In this document: piece after piece, positions 11,399-24,278 of the stretch
Layout of the letters: each line of letters opens with the position of its first letter
How positions within the stretch are numbered: position 1 is the first letter of the stretch
NCBI GenBank assembly: GCA_000320545.1
Contig: ADNK01000255.1
Span: 1 to 57,500, forward strand
Direction: 5' to 3'
DNA: 57,500 nt
From: Bigelowiella natans CCMP2755
Taxonomy: Eukaryota; Cercozoa; Chlorarachniophyceae
Translations under genes and position numbers: made by a program
The notes under the pieces: model-generated
Database searches by the model: none
What the model was told of the DNA's origin: nothing
The model's input: only the letters and a program-made list of their open reading frames with translations

Positions 11399-13207
11399 AT
11401 GGGCACTTTCCATCCTTGGATCGTGCGCTTAGTCTTTTTGGCGGCAACTACAGCCTCAACTTCCGACCTTCCTGAGCGCGAGAAGGTATTTGACGCAGAT
11501 ACGAGTTACGTCCCATCGTTTATTTCGGTTGACACGACACGAAAGGGTCCTGAAGATTATCATTCGATAATTAGTCTAATATTTTTTTTACAGGATGCGT
11601 TGCGTACATTCTACACATCTTTGCAAGGGACCAACTGGACGAACAATGGCGGGTGAGTCCCGTGGCTTTGGAAGAGAGCTTTGAGTGATTCATGAGCTGG
11701 TGGTTTGTTCCTCTCTTCATTCACATATTGTTGTTGTTATAGGTGGACAGGTTTATTCAACAGCTCGGTATATTATTCTCCCTGTAGCACGAGCTGGTAT
11801 GGGCTTGCAACTCAATGTGGCGCCTCTGGCCAGGCGACAGTCACAGGTAGGCGGTGAGATTTTCATCGAGATCCTCCATCCTCATTAATGCACCTCCTTT
11901 TTGCACTTCAGGCATCTCGTTCATCTCTGAGAACCGTTTGAATGGTACTTTGGACTCGGCTCTGGTCGATGTCGGAACCACGCTGCCAAATCTGACTTCG
12001 ATCGAATTCGAAAAGCAGTTCAGTTTGTCCGGAACAATCCCAGGAAACATTCTATGCGATAGCAACCTGGTAAATAAGCTCGAGAAGCTCTCACTAGAGG
12101 AAACAGCAATTTCGGGGTACATTCCTGGCAGCTTTGATCCAGCTTCAGGATCTTCTTCCTCTTGCTTGGACAGCCGGCCGGCAACAGCGCCATTGCGCAA
12201 CTTCTTTATCAGAGATTGTAAACTCTCTGGAACGCTGCCTTCGGCCCTCATCTGTGGCAATGCAGCAGCGGACAACATGTATAGCTTTAAGATTGATGAC
12301 AACTTCATATCTGGGAGCTTGCCCTCAAGTTCATGCCTTGCCAACCGCTCGAGCAGCTCAGATCTAAGGTACTTCTACGTGCACGGAAACAATATGACCG
12401 GGTTCATCCCGTCTGGATTTATGTGCGGCAACTCAGCAGCGGCAAGGATGAGAAAGCTTCGATTCCAAGACAATCGTTTCTCTGGTTATTTACCCTCAAA
12501 TGACTGCCTCAATTCGCGCCCCTCTTCGTCAACGTACCTCGATTATTTGAATATTCACGCCAATCGATTGTCGGGAACCATACCATCGAAATTCGTCTGC
12601 GGAAGCCCTTCCGCAAGGAGAATGAAGAACTTCTATGCGAGCGCGAATAGCATTTCAGGTAGCCTACCAAACAGTACGTGTTGGCATGATCGCACGAGCA
12701 GTTTCAGCCTTAAGTATCTCTGGGCTCATGGCAACTCCAATCTGGGTGGTGAGTTTCCCGATGGTTTGATCTGCGGAACGGACGTCGCAGAGAAGCTGCA
12801 CACACTTAGGGTCGGTGATCTAATTCAAATGAACAATTAGAAAGGGTGGTGGCTTAGTCCTCGAAGTACAGGAACCGTAGTAGATATAGATAGGCTGTAT
12901 CATCATAATTACGTGAAAAGGGGAGGGAAAGGTACAGTAACGACATTACGTCTGTCCCTGATGACCCAAGCTGCGAGCTTTTGCGTCATGATTTTCATTA
13001 AGTTGTGAATTAAATTTTTGGTTTTATTTTATTTGCGGGGGGCATAACTCTACCATAGGTTTATAGTACACAGATTTCCGGAACGCTACCAAACAATGAT
13101 TGTCTCAATAGCCGTTCGAGAAGTACACAATTGAGTGTGCTCTATGCTAACTGGAACAAGATCTCAGGAACCTTGCCATCGGGGTATATAGTAGTTGTAG
13201 AAGAAGA

Positions 13208-13238
<31 letters not shown>

Positions 13239-14829
13239 ATAATATTTTAGGCTCACCTGACATACTGAGTTTGACCTAGAGGAGCTACGAAAGAAGAAGA
13301 AAAATGAAGAAACACACTCCCTTTAAGATAGAGCGGAGATCAGATGTAAATCACTTAAGTAACTGGCACATCTGCTCAGGCTACTCTGCGGATCGACGGC
13401 TGCAGAGAAGCTTTCAAGTCTAAAATTATTTGGCAACGAGTTATCAGGAACTATGCCCTCCAACGAGTGTATCAACTCGCGCTCTAAAAACACGAAGCTG
13501 GTTCTTTTTAAGATGTACGATAGCAAGGTCTCTGGGACAATCCCGCCGTCCCTTATGTGCGGCAGTCCTTCTTCTGAAAAGCTGTTCGAATTTACGATGT
13601 ACAAATCGCAACTCTCTGGTACTCTACCGTCGGAGGCGTGCTGGGCAAATCGTACTGACGAGGCTGCACTTCGTATGTGTATTCTCACATTCCCCTGCTC
13701 TTATCATCTCAGTAGTAAACCGTTACCCAATGTTGCATGAGTGTGTCAATTGCTTAGAAGACCTCCTCCTAATCTCATCACCTGTGCGCTCTCTTTTTCG
13801 TATCTACCTGCTCAACCCGTTTTAATGCTCCTTCTGCTTAAATCCAACTTATTCTTCCTCCCCTCCTCTTTCCCCTCTTCTTAGGTATGTTACGGGTACA
13901 TACTTCCGGACTCTCTGGAACGATTCCGACAAGCCTCATGTGCAAAAACTCCTCGATTGAAATTTTGCAGCTGCAGAATACAAAACTCTCTGGGGAGCTA
14001 CCCTCCTGTCCGTATGGCACTGGGAATGCAATGCTCAAACAATTTATCGCGTAATATTGATAGAAACATAGATGATGACGATGGTGAGAAGATGGGTGAG
14101 AAGGTGGAGCAAAGAAATTGTAACCTAGACTGGTATTTGTTCATATGAAAAGTAATTTATTTTTGGTTATAGCTCACTATACACATTAAACACTTCCTGT
14201 GCTCCCCTAATTCTCTCCCCCCACCCTGTTCTCATTGATTCTTCAGGTACGACTGCAAATTTAGCGGCAATCTGCCAAGTTGGCGCAACAAGCTGCGTCA
14301 GCTGTCCATAATTTCTTTATCGAATAATAAAGGGCTTGAGGGAACGATGGGGAGGATGCTTCCTGACAGCCTGGAGTATCTCATCCTTCAAGGAACTAAT
14401 GTCCATGGAACGCTCGACGACCTCGCGCGTGCTCCCAACCTCCAGAAGGTACTGGCGGCGGCAAATCAACTCTCAGGAACAATACCTCCAGCTCTCTTTG
14501 AAGGGGAAAAGCTGCGCCAAGTCGTTCTTTCTCAGAATAGAATTAGTGGCGCTATTCCTGAGACGATTGAGAAGGCAGTGAGGTTAGAGAAGCTTAGGTT
14601 GAATGAAAACCGCATCCAAGGTGGACTCCCTGTCGGCCTCTCAGCTATCCTACCAAACCTGACGGAACTGCAGCTGCACCTTAACCAGCTGTCGTGTGAT
14701 GTACCTATGGAATTACGAGGAGAATGGCTGCCTGCAAAGGATAAGACAATTAAGGTACTACAACTGGGATAATAAAAAGAAGAATCTCTTTCGCGGCAGA
14801 TCGCATAAATGACTCGACTCAACGTTAAC

Positions 14830-14872
<43 letters not shown>

Positions 14873-16463
14873 ACAAACTGACAAACCTTAATACTGCTAT
14901 TGCAACTGCCACTACCTTTGTAGGTCCTTCAAGGTAGCCTTATAGGTTGCACCGGCCTCGAAAACCTTCGCACGGCGGATAAAAACGGTGAATCGTATGT
15001 TTGTCCAGAGGATGCGTTCCTTATTCCATGGACCATTGCTGGCATCTCCGGCGTGGGAACCTTGATCGTTTTCTACGCAATTTGGCATTGGCATAAGTAC
15101 CGCGTCAAGGCGGAAAATATTGAGTTTGATGGCGAGGTCGCCGAAGTGCACGATGATCGTCAGGATAAGTTAGAGTCGAAGAAGACCCGCAACAACCTTG
15201 AGATTATTGCGGACAACAATATGAAGCTCGCACTCATAGCTCTTTTCAGTGCTGTCCTGCTCGTTGTGATCGGCCTACCTTCCTTCATGCACGCTCCCTC
15301 CACCGTGAAATGTCGCTACTATGACAGATACTCCATGGCGTTAATTCGAGGATTTGAAACACAGGCTAGTGCGGCTACAAGTTCGGTTGGATGGGTGATC
15401 GTTATTCTGATGGTCATCACCTTATCGCTCATTGCTGGAGCTCAGAAGCTAATGAATACAGAGGTTGAAATTCGGAGTAAGAAGACAAAGAAAAATAGGA
15501 ATCGGAAGGGTTCCGATCAAATCAGGAGGCGGAGCACCGCTATGAAAGAGACCTTTAGCCTCGCAAATTTGGGCTCCGAATCAAAGAATGGTATTGCTTT
15601 ATCTTCGATGAGAAGAGTAGAGAGTGATGATGTAAGGGAAGAGAGGAAAGTCGATCCACTTCAGGAGGAAGAGGAGGAGGAGGAGGAGGAGGAGGACAAA
15701 GTGAGCACTATCTGGAAACAAGGCATCCCAATGAAGCTCATGCGATGGTTAGCCGCGTTTTGCGCTATGATCGCTTGCACAGTGATATACTTTGTGATCG
15801 TGGCGATCTTATTCTTTCCAAGGTCTGCTTAACCAAACTGACTCCTCTAACCCACTGCTTTTTGATATCAATACTGTGATACTCGATCACAATTCCCTTC
15901 CTTAATCATTCGTCAAGTTCTGTCTTCGCAATTACTATCATCGTCACTACCATAATTACACAACTTTTAGTCTTGGGAATGTGATGGTGGAGACGAGCAA
16001 CGAAATCTCGAAGATATGGAAGTTATTCATTGTTTTCAGCCTTGCAGTCATGCAGTTGGCTGTCCCCGGCACCATTGTAACGAACAATTAGCTCTAGAGA
16101 TTATGAGCGTGTGTGTTTAGTACAAAGGACATATACGTGAATTTTTGACATGTTTTTCGGTGCATCTACAGGTGATTGATGATAATAGTATATATCTCCG
16201 ATCATTCATTAGGTTCCGATGGGTGCTGAAGTTATTTCTAAGCTGGCGGCATGTTTCTATTTCGAGCGCGGAATGGAGAACTTATCGAGAGAAGGAAGAA
16301 AGAATCGTGCGCTTTGGAAGTCTGAATTTGTTGAAGTTTTAATCACTTCCTTAGATTCGTTGGGGAATATCGTCGCCCCTCTAGCTTCCCAGCTGTTACT
16401 TGATCCTTCATGCCTTCGAGCAGTGTTCTCTGCAGCTGAGGTCCGGAAAATGACAGATATACG

Positions 16464-16529
<66 letters not shown>

Positions 16530-17441
16530 TGTGTGTGTGTGTGTCTCTGTGTCTGTGTGTCTGTGTGTCTGTGGCTTTGTGTGCTGCGGTGCTCTTTCAT
16601 GATAATAATAATAACAATAATAATGCATGGGGAATTCAATCGTATCATCTATACAGGTCCATCCAAGTGAGACGATAGCCACAAACGATTGTCAGTTTGG
16701 AACATATGTATACTTCGCCGACGGGAGCTTCTCCCACTTTGAATGCAAGCAGTACTTCACGCTCGAATCTGGAGAATACAGCTCCTCGTTTCGTTTCCGT
16801 CCTGATTACTGTGCAGGCCGCGTCATGCATACATTCACACCGTTTTTTATTACGGTGGCAATGTCCTCGCTCATATTTCCATTGGTGCGTGTGTGAGATT
16901 GGAAGAGAGTGAGGAGTCAAAAAGACCACAAATGATGGGGCTTGGTGGAAGGGGCGCGCGCACAATGAAAAATAATAGCACATTTTTCCTGCATCATTTT
17001 CTGTATGTGCTTGTGTTTGTGTGTGTGTATGTGTGTGTATGTTTATTTTTTGCACAATACTATCTCGATATAAGTCCGATTTGCACTGTGGAGAGTAAAG
17101 TTACCCTCAAATTGCGTCTGTTGCTTTGCACGTCTTCCTTCCTCAGAAGATTTTTTAGTTAAGTTTCTATTGTGCCTACGATCATTTTCAGATTCAGGCC
17201 TTGATTCCGCTGTGCTTTCCAAAAGTCCCGTCACTACTAGGGTGTGTCAACTGATAGAGAAGTTAAAAGTTGTTCGCGACTTCAGTAATAATGTTTTTCC
17301 TTCTTATTATTCTGCATTCTGCTTCTCTGCCAATCTATTTCCTGTATTCACACAGAATATTAAGTGAGATTACACTCTGCGCAATGTGGCCAGAGCAGCT
17401 GCTCAAACAATCAACAGAGAAGGTCTTGTTATTTTCCCTGA

Positions 17442-17484
<43 letters not shown>

Positions 17485-17580
17485 ATTTGAGAGCATCATT
17501 GTGAGAGGTCTGGAGGAAAAAAAACGGATTCAGAGCTTGTGTGTGAAGAATCTTTTTGATAAGATATACTGTTTTTCCAT

Positions 17581-17637
<57 letters not shown>

Positions 17638-18086
17638 TTATATCATAAGCGTCTGCACTTTGTTGTGTTGCAGCTGGCTAAAACTATCGAAGCGATTCTT
17701 CGTCATGAGCGCAGGGGAATTCTAAGCTTCATCGGGGGTGATTATTTGCCGCGCCATATAGAATAGAACATCTTGCAGGCTCCGTTCCCCATCTCCCCCC
17801 CCCCCCCCCTCGTCCTTTTCTATGTCGGTATGCAGGCATGAATGTGTCCTTTATCACAAGCTTTTCACACAAACTGTGTATCATCTCTATAGATCTTGGT
17901 GACAATGGGAATCGCAGCCCCAATTGTTGGCGCGTTTACTGGTTTTGCCGTTATCGTGCTGGGCTGCTTACACGTGTACGATATGTACCGACTTAACAAA
18001 GTGCTGTTGCGTGCTCGGCCAGAAGGTATGATTATATTGTATTTGTTCAATTCAACTTTGGCATTTGTGTCTAAAATATAAATAAT

Positions 18087-18127
<41 letters not shown>

Positions 18128-19677
18128 TAATGTGTGTGTGTGTGTGTGTGTGTATACATTTATGTGCATGTGTGAGAAATAGAGAGAGAGAGATAGGGGG
18201 GAGGGGGGTATGTCTCGTTTCTCTCATCTCTTCACTCTCCTTTGCCTTAGTATACCACACGCTCGGCGCTCAGGGGTCAATTCCGTTTACCGCGATGTGT
18301 ATTTGGTTTGCAAGCTCTTTCCTCTTCTGGCTTGTTCTCGGGTAAGTAGTAGATGCAGTCTATGCAACGAGAAGCATCAGCCTGAGCTGTTCGTCACCGA
18401 TTTTTGTGCAATTCTCTCCTCACCTTCCTTCTTGTTTCTTGTATCTCCCTTGCAGCCTCGCGTACAACTTTGGGTGGATGCTGGGACTGTACCTCATTAT
18501 GGGCCTATGTAGCGCCATTCCCTTCGCGGTGCGCCTTGGCTATAAACAAGCCCTAAAAAACCATCAGCTGGATGAAAAAGTGATATATAACCAAATCAAC
18601 GACGACGACAATGACGAGAAACCCTTTGATGACGATCCTGTGAAGGGCTCTACTACTTTAGGGTTGAGTACGGTGCTCACAACGGAGCAGAAACAAAAGG
18701 AGGCTGGCGTGGTCTTGGGCCTGCCAGTGACTGAAAAAGAGGCAGCGATGATGGTTGATGGAACGATATGCGTTGCCTCACACAGCAACAGACAGGACCC
18801 CACGGGCGGGTTGATGAGTGTAAGCGAGGAGGAGGATGGCCGAGCCAGAGCGCGACACTGGAACGAGGCATTAGATGAGAAAGTGGAAGAGGCCGTATAC
18901 ATTGGGTACACCGTTAAGCCAGAAAGCAATCAAGGCTCTAGAAACGTAGACTCTGCCAAGAAAAACAGTACCGATCACAGCAAACATCGACCAACTCGTG
19001 TGCGACAGCAAGACAAGGCAAAAGAGGCAGAGGTTATAGATAGCTTGTTCAATATTGAGCCGCTAGCCCTTGAAAGTTACGAGCTAGAGGGCACTGCTTC
19101 AATTTTCAATCGAAATTATGATGATAGTGGAAATTTTAATGGCTCGAGGGAATCTACGGCAAAACTGACTCCTGTAATCGCGGGCAGAGGACGTCCTCTG
19201 ATCAAGACAGCAGAAAAGAAGAAAGAGCACATCAATAACTCAAAGAGCACATCAATAACTCGTTTACACATCAATAACTCGTTTACCGCTGTGCCATCAA
19301 AAGTGATTTCAGGAGGCATATCTGTCGACTCTACAATGGAAAGAGTTCCCAATAGTCTTGGTAAGAATGATCAAACCTCATCCCGCGTTTCAGCCGTCGC
19401 AAAAAATGCAAATACTCTTAAAATGAGAGTATTTAATGTCAATAATTCAAATCCTTTTTCACTCTTCATGACAAACTGAAGGTCAGCCTCCTGCCTTTTA
19501 TATTTTTTATTATTAGAAATGAAGGCTAATCCAGATGGCCATGCTGGTTCTCAGTACCCGCTTAACGGCAGTTTCGTCAATTCGCCCAGAAGTATAGGAA
19601 GTGTAGCTTCGCCACGTAGTCGTCGCACCCCGACTCGGGAAACAAGCCAAATTTCTTCTTTCAGCATCACCCTATAA
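11399..19677 (+). CDS. LRR ectodomain, multi-pass membrane receptor-like protein
   Basis: The ATG at 11399 opens a signal peptide (IVRLVFLAATTAST), then an LRR N-cap (DALRTFYTSLQGTNWTNNGG; CSTSWYGLATQCGASGQATV). About a dozen or more LRRs of the plant-like LSGTIP type follow, many with cysteine-bearing loops (C-x-NSR-SS and MCG/LICG-x-AA). Main exons start near 11912, 13060, 13381, 13885, 14248 and 14925. After a Cys-containing C-cap come hydrophobic segments: IPWTIAGISGVGTLIVFYAI; LALIALFSAVLLVVIG; VGWVIVILMVITLSLIAG; LAAFCAMIACTVIYFVIVAI; FIVFSLAVMQLAV; FFITVAMSSLIFPL; VGAFTGFAVIVLGCL; MCIWFASSFLFWLVLG; and WMLGLYLIMGLCSAI. A long cytosolic tail runs from 18530 to TAA at 19675-19677. A polyglutamate run lies near 15670. 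No kinase domain is seen. Ligand sensing at the cell surface is inferred. The membrane region does not match a GPCR or channel family that I can name. Confidence 0.85.
13197..13245. repeat. (GAA)n/(GTA)n intronic repeat
   Basis: A short GAA run followed by a GTA run in the LRR-gene intron between the exons near 13060 and 13381. Confidence 0.9.
14830..14876. repeat. (CA)n microsatellite
   Basis: A CA run in the LRR-gene intron, about 50 bp upstream of the acceptor ctttgtag. Confidence 0.95.
16466..16575. repeat. (TTG)n(TG)n(TCTG)n compound repeat
   Basis: TTG repeats pass into TG repeats and then TG interrupted by TC, all in one LRR-gene intron. Confidence 0.95.
17583..17640. repeat. (TA)n microsatellite
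   Basis: A TA run in the LRR-gene intron that ends at the acceptor near 17673. A TG run (about 17447-17482) precedes it in the same intron. Confidence 0.95.
18090..18152. repeat. (TA)n(TG)n compound repeat
   Basis: TA repeats followed by TG repeats in an LRR-gene intron. Confidence 0.95.
19222..19280 (+). repeat. 20-bp tandem repeat inside coding sequence
   Basis: Two exact copies of aaagagcacatcaataactc (19222-19241 and 19242-19261) and a 19-bp variant (19262-19280) lie in the cytosolic tail of the LRR protein. Because 20 is not a multiple of three, neighbouring copies are read in different frames. Confidence 0.95.
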
Positions 19678-20705
19678 CATTTCTATTCCGCACATACGCT
19701 CAACTGGGGGAATAAGGAATGTATAACTCACCAGCAGCAGGAAGTACTGTAGAAAGCTGCAAGCCCATATTTCCCAGTACGGACTCAAACGTTAGAAGTG
19801 GATATGTAGGTCTTTAGAACAATTTGTCGAACAATGTTATATGAAGGTCAGCGCCACAAGCTACTTGAACAATGGCATAGGCTTTCGTCATCATATTGAT
19901 TCCGCCAACTGCTTTAACAATAGCCTAGTTTCTGAGCGCAGAAGCCACAAGCCACATCAATGTGAGACGCATGTAAATGAAACGAATAAATTAAATTTGT
20001 TTAATTGTCCCCCTGATGTAGCTAGCTAGCTGTGCAAAATGATGTGAATGCATAATATCGCTGATTTTGTGTTTTTGTATCAAACATGCTAGCATGCCGC
20101 GTTGCTTGTTCCACGTACATTGTGCCACTCTAGCACTTGTCATGGGCGCAATGAGCACAAAAGCACACGTCTGTTAACAGCTAGACAGCCTTTTCGCTAC
20201 ACATGCAGCTACTGTGTATGCGGGAACGGGTGCACGTAGCGCACAAAGGCTAATTAATTACAAGTAACTTCGCGAATGCGGACGTATACGCGTGAATATA
20301 AAACACATTATTGCATGATGTAGCTTTGTGATCTTCTGTAGTAGCAGCGGCTACAGCGCGATGCAATGCTGATCGCCATGCAAAATCTAATGAACGTGTG
20401 ACGCGACAACATGATCCAACAGCTTGTGATCATTAAGTGTGCACACGACGAGTTCATAGCACATCAAAAGCAAAATTGAGTTACATGCCTATGACTTTGC
20501 GTTGTTACAATTATTTTTGTGCCTTCGCATTATTGTTCCCATTATTTTTGGATGCAACTACAATTTTAGCTAGCTAAAGGGACAAATATATGCTAGATAT
20601 GCTCCATGAATGCTACGATGATATATGTGATGAACATGATGATGACGATAAATTTACCCGATTTCATCATCGCACTCTCTAGCCATGGCTATGATAATTT
20701 CGTCA
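19678..20705. other. Convergent intergenic island between LRR and G6PD genes
   Basis: About 1 kb between two 3' ends, free of long microsatellites. It contains tagctagctagct near 20018, the palindrome CATGCTAGCATG at 20085-20096, the stem-like word gtagcagcggctac at 20341-20354, and ttagctagctaaa near 20568. No coding signal is seen. Confidence 0.7.
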
Positions 20706-23700
20706 TTATGTTGATTTCTCAACGTACACGTCAAACTCTTGTGCCGTGTACTGTCCACCCTGATTAGTAGATATCATCAATATTTTAGTAATAACAACAC
20801 CGCCTTGTACTGTGAAACTATCAATATTGTTTAGAATATCATGACAAAAACACCAGCATCTACAGCACCTTACGGTTGTCCCGGGGGCCGGCCTTGAGCC
20901 TAAGGTTAAGGGTTCTTTCATCGTAGCCAGCTTTGATTGCCAGTTGATCTGCTTCCTTCGGCCCTCTCCCTCCATACTCGTATGGCACTGGTTTCACCTA
21001 CAGCGAAGGAATTATTGCTTTGTTTATTAACATGAATGACTGATTCTGGAAAAGCTGATGTGCATTCATACGTTCATGTTTCTTTGCTCTCCTGCAGTTC
21101 GTGAGTGCATGTGTGTGTTCTAGAGACACTGTTACTACAACGGAAAACATCGGTGTGTGCACACAGTTGTGCTGCATCACGATTTGCAATCAATCAGGTT
21201 TGGTTTGCACGAAAAATGTCAATTTTTTGCTGCTAAATTCGGGAGATAATTGCGATATATTTCGATACATCTCCTGCTGCAACTACCTTCTATTTCTACT
21301 ACCACTACTACTACCACTACTACTACTATTACTGTCACCTTCTTCTCTTCTAACTCCTTGAGGAGGGGGGTGAAAATCTCCCACGCTCTCCGCAGCTCAT
21401 CCTTTCGCACGAACGGTCCCTGATAAGAAGTAGCACGTGTCATCAACACCAACCAGCTCGAGGGGGGGGGAGGGAGGAGAAGAGTCATTGTTTGTACGCG
21501 TATCCTTCGTTAAGAAGAAAGAAAACATAGACGCCTATCCGCTTGTAATTTTCAGTCACTCTTTGCTGGCCACAATGCCAACACACAACGCACCTGATTC
21601 CCTCGCATGACTTCTAGGAGAAGCCGGCTATATGCCCCGGGGTTATCAACGTTACCATATCGATTCTTGTAGGTCAGATCTAGCCTGGTGATATTGATAT
21701 TGATGATGATGATGATAATGATGATGATGATTAGAGAGGGGGCATAAGCACTGCGATATTGGGTGTGCTTCTTACACAACTACGAGTGAATGATGGTAGG
21801 TTTTGGCGACCCCTCTTTTCACGACTACTACGCACTTCTTTCTACCACAATTTATGCCCTAATTCTACGGTAGATAGTACTCGTTTTGCGTCGGGTGCGT
21901 CATCAGGCCCGGTGCCTTCACGTTGGTCCTCATGAACACAGACTCGTTTGGCTGAAGCCGTATCACGAGCTCGTTGCGGGGTATGTACTGATGAGTAGCA
22001 GATGATCGATCATAATCATGATGACGACGGCGAATTCATAAAAAATAGAAGCAGATCCGAATTTGCAAGGGTGTTGGTTCTCTCCTCCTCCTCCCTTGCT
22101 GCTATGCCACTTTCTCATTATCACTTTCTCTTTGGACTTACACTGTTGAACATGGCCGTAGCTCCAGGGACTTTGCGAAACTGTACACGAATTTCGGCCT
22201 GATAATGATGATGATGATGATGATGATGAGGATGAGGATGAGGATGATGGGAGTTAGACAGGAGACAGGTGGAAAAAGAAAAAGAGAGAGGGGGCTGAAT
22301 TGGTCAATCACATTAGGTTTCAGTGGTACCCCCCATCATCATCATCATTATCATCATCATCATGATAATTATCGTGTAAGTTGATTCTCTACCTTGCGTT
22401 GGTTCAATGCCTTTCCGGCTCTCATAATGAAGGGAACCCCGTCCCATCTTCACAACACGTATTCGCGAATAAGTGATCATCACTATTTTCACCCGCTCGT
22501 CACCAACCATCCAAGTACAATTATCACCTTCCATTGCATATCCTCAGAATCATGGAGCAGAAGGTCGGAGTGATGGAGTCTTTGTTCTTAAGTGTCTCAT
22601 CGTCCTTGTATCTATAAAAATATGATGATCATGATGATGATTATGATGATTATTATTATTATTACCCCTCCCCCCCCTTCTCCCTCACACACACACACAC
22701 ACACACACGCAAAACTTGTGACACACCCTGGTTTCTTGCCGTCTTTGGAACCCACGTACTGGCCAACAACCACATCTTGGAGCTTTATGGGCTGAATGCT
22801 GTTCAGTAACTTAACCTACGGAGAGGAGGAGGAGGAGGAGGAGGAGGAGGAGGAGGAGGCAGCAGCAGGTCCCGAAAGTAGATAAATAAATGAATTTACG
22901 ATGGTCGTTTCTAGTGGGAAAATATCACAGGGACAGTCCTTTCGAAAGCCTCTATTCTGCAGACAATGGTACTAATCGCATTGCCGCCAGCCACATCCAA
23001 CGTCATCCCACTACCCCACTACGCTTGTCCCCTCCCCTTCTCCTGGCTTGCCTTTTCATTGCGCACAGAGGCCCCGTCTTCGATAGACGTAGAGGCTCCA
23101 TGGCGAAGAGGGACAACGCCTGAAACGGTTCGTGACACGAGCTTTTAGTACAATGGACAGGTGTGCGCACAGACACATACGATCCCACACACATAATACG
23201 CACATTCATGCCCAACCACAGCCCTGTTAAAGTTAAACTGTGTATTTGCCGTCGTCATCGACGCGAGGGGGGACCTGCAAGAGATGGTTTTGCATGACAT
23301 CACGAATGATGCCGGATGAGTCAAAGTATCCGCCCCTCCCCTCCGTGCCGAACGGTTCCTTGAAGCTATGGTGTGAGGTGAGGGGGGATGAGAAGATATT
23401 GTTGACGACGCATACTATATAGACGAGGTCGTAGTGTGTGAAATGAAGGAGAGGGCTCAAAACGCAATCATCCTCTCTCCGTTTCGCCACTCCACCAACT
23501 CATACGTTTTTGGTCCGCGAAGAAAACTGACCTTATATAGACGCAATCTATGTACTTATTGTTCCAAAGCGGCTCGAAGAACACGTTTCCGAACCGAAGG
23601 ACAAGCATATTCTGATGATAACACCACCGACCGAGAGAAAGTTAGACAAACAAGCAAACCTTATGTCTTGAAGCGGTCATTGTCTTCCTTGCAACCCACG

Positions 23701-24243
23701 GTACTAAGAACGAAAGAAAGAATAGAACCTGCACCATCTCCTTGCCTAGGTAATGATCGATTCGAAAGATGTAGTCCTGAGAGAAGAAGAAGAGACAGGA
23801 GAATTAGAAGATGACGATGATGACAATGATGGTGGTTATGAGCAGCTCAAAGAGGTGCAAAAGGTGGTAGATGCTGTGGATTGAAAATAGGCTGCTATTG
23901 CTATTGTTAAAATAATTAGTATAGTATGAAAAAGAAGATCCCGAGGCTCTCCCCAACTCAGTCTGTCGAGCAGAGCAATCTTACTGATTTCAAATGTGTC
24001 CTCGGCCATTCTCATTATTTTGCTTGTTTTGTTAGAGCATCGATGAAAAAGAAGCTTCCACTACATTTCTTTTCCCATCCCTCACCTCGGTAAATAGCGA
24101 TGCCAGCCTCTTCGACAGAACCTCCGCAGATTCAAGATCATGACCGAAGGGTTTCTCGATAATCATCCGCGTCCATCCGTCTGTATTTGCAGGGGGTGGG
24201 GATATGATTGCACGGGTCTCTCCAATGCTGTGCGCGCGCGCGT

Positions 24244-24278
<35 letters not shown>

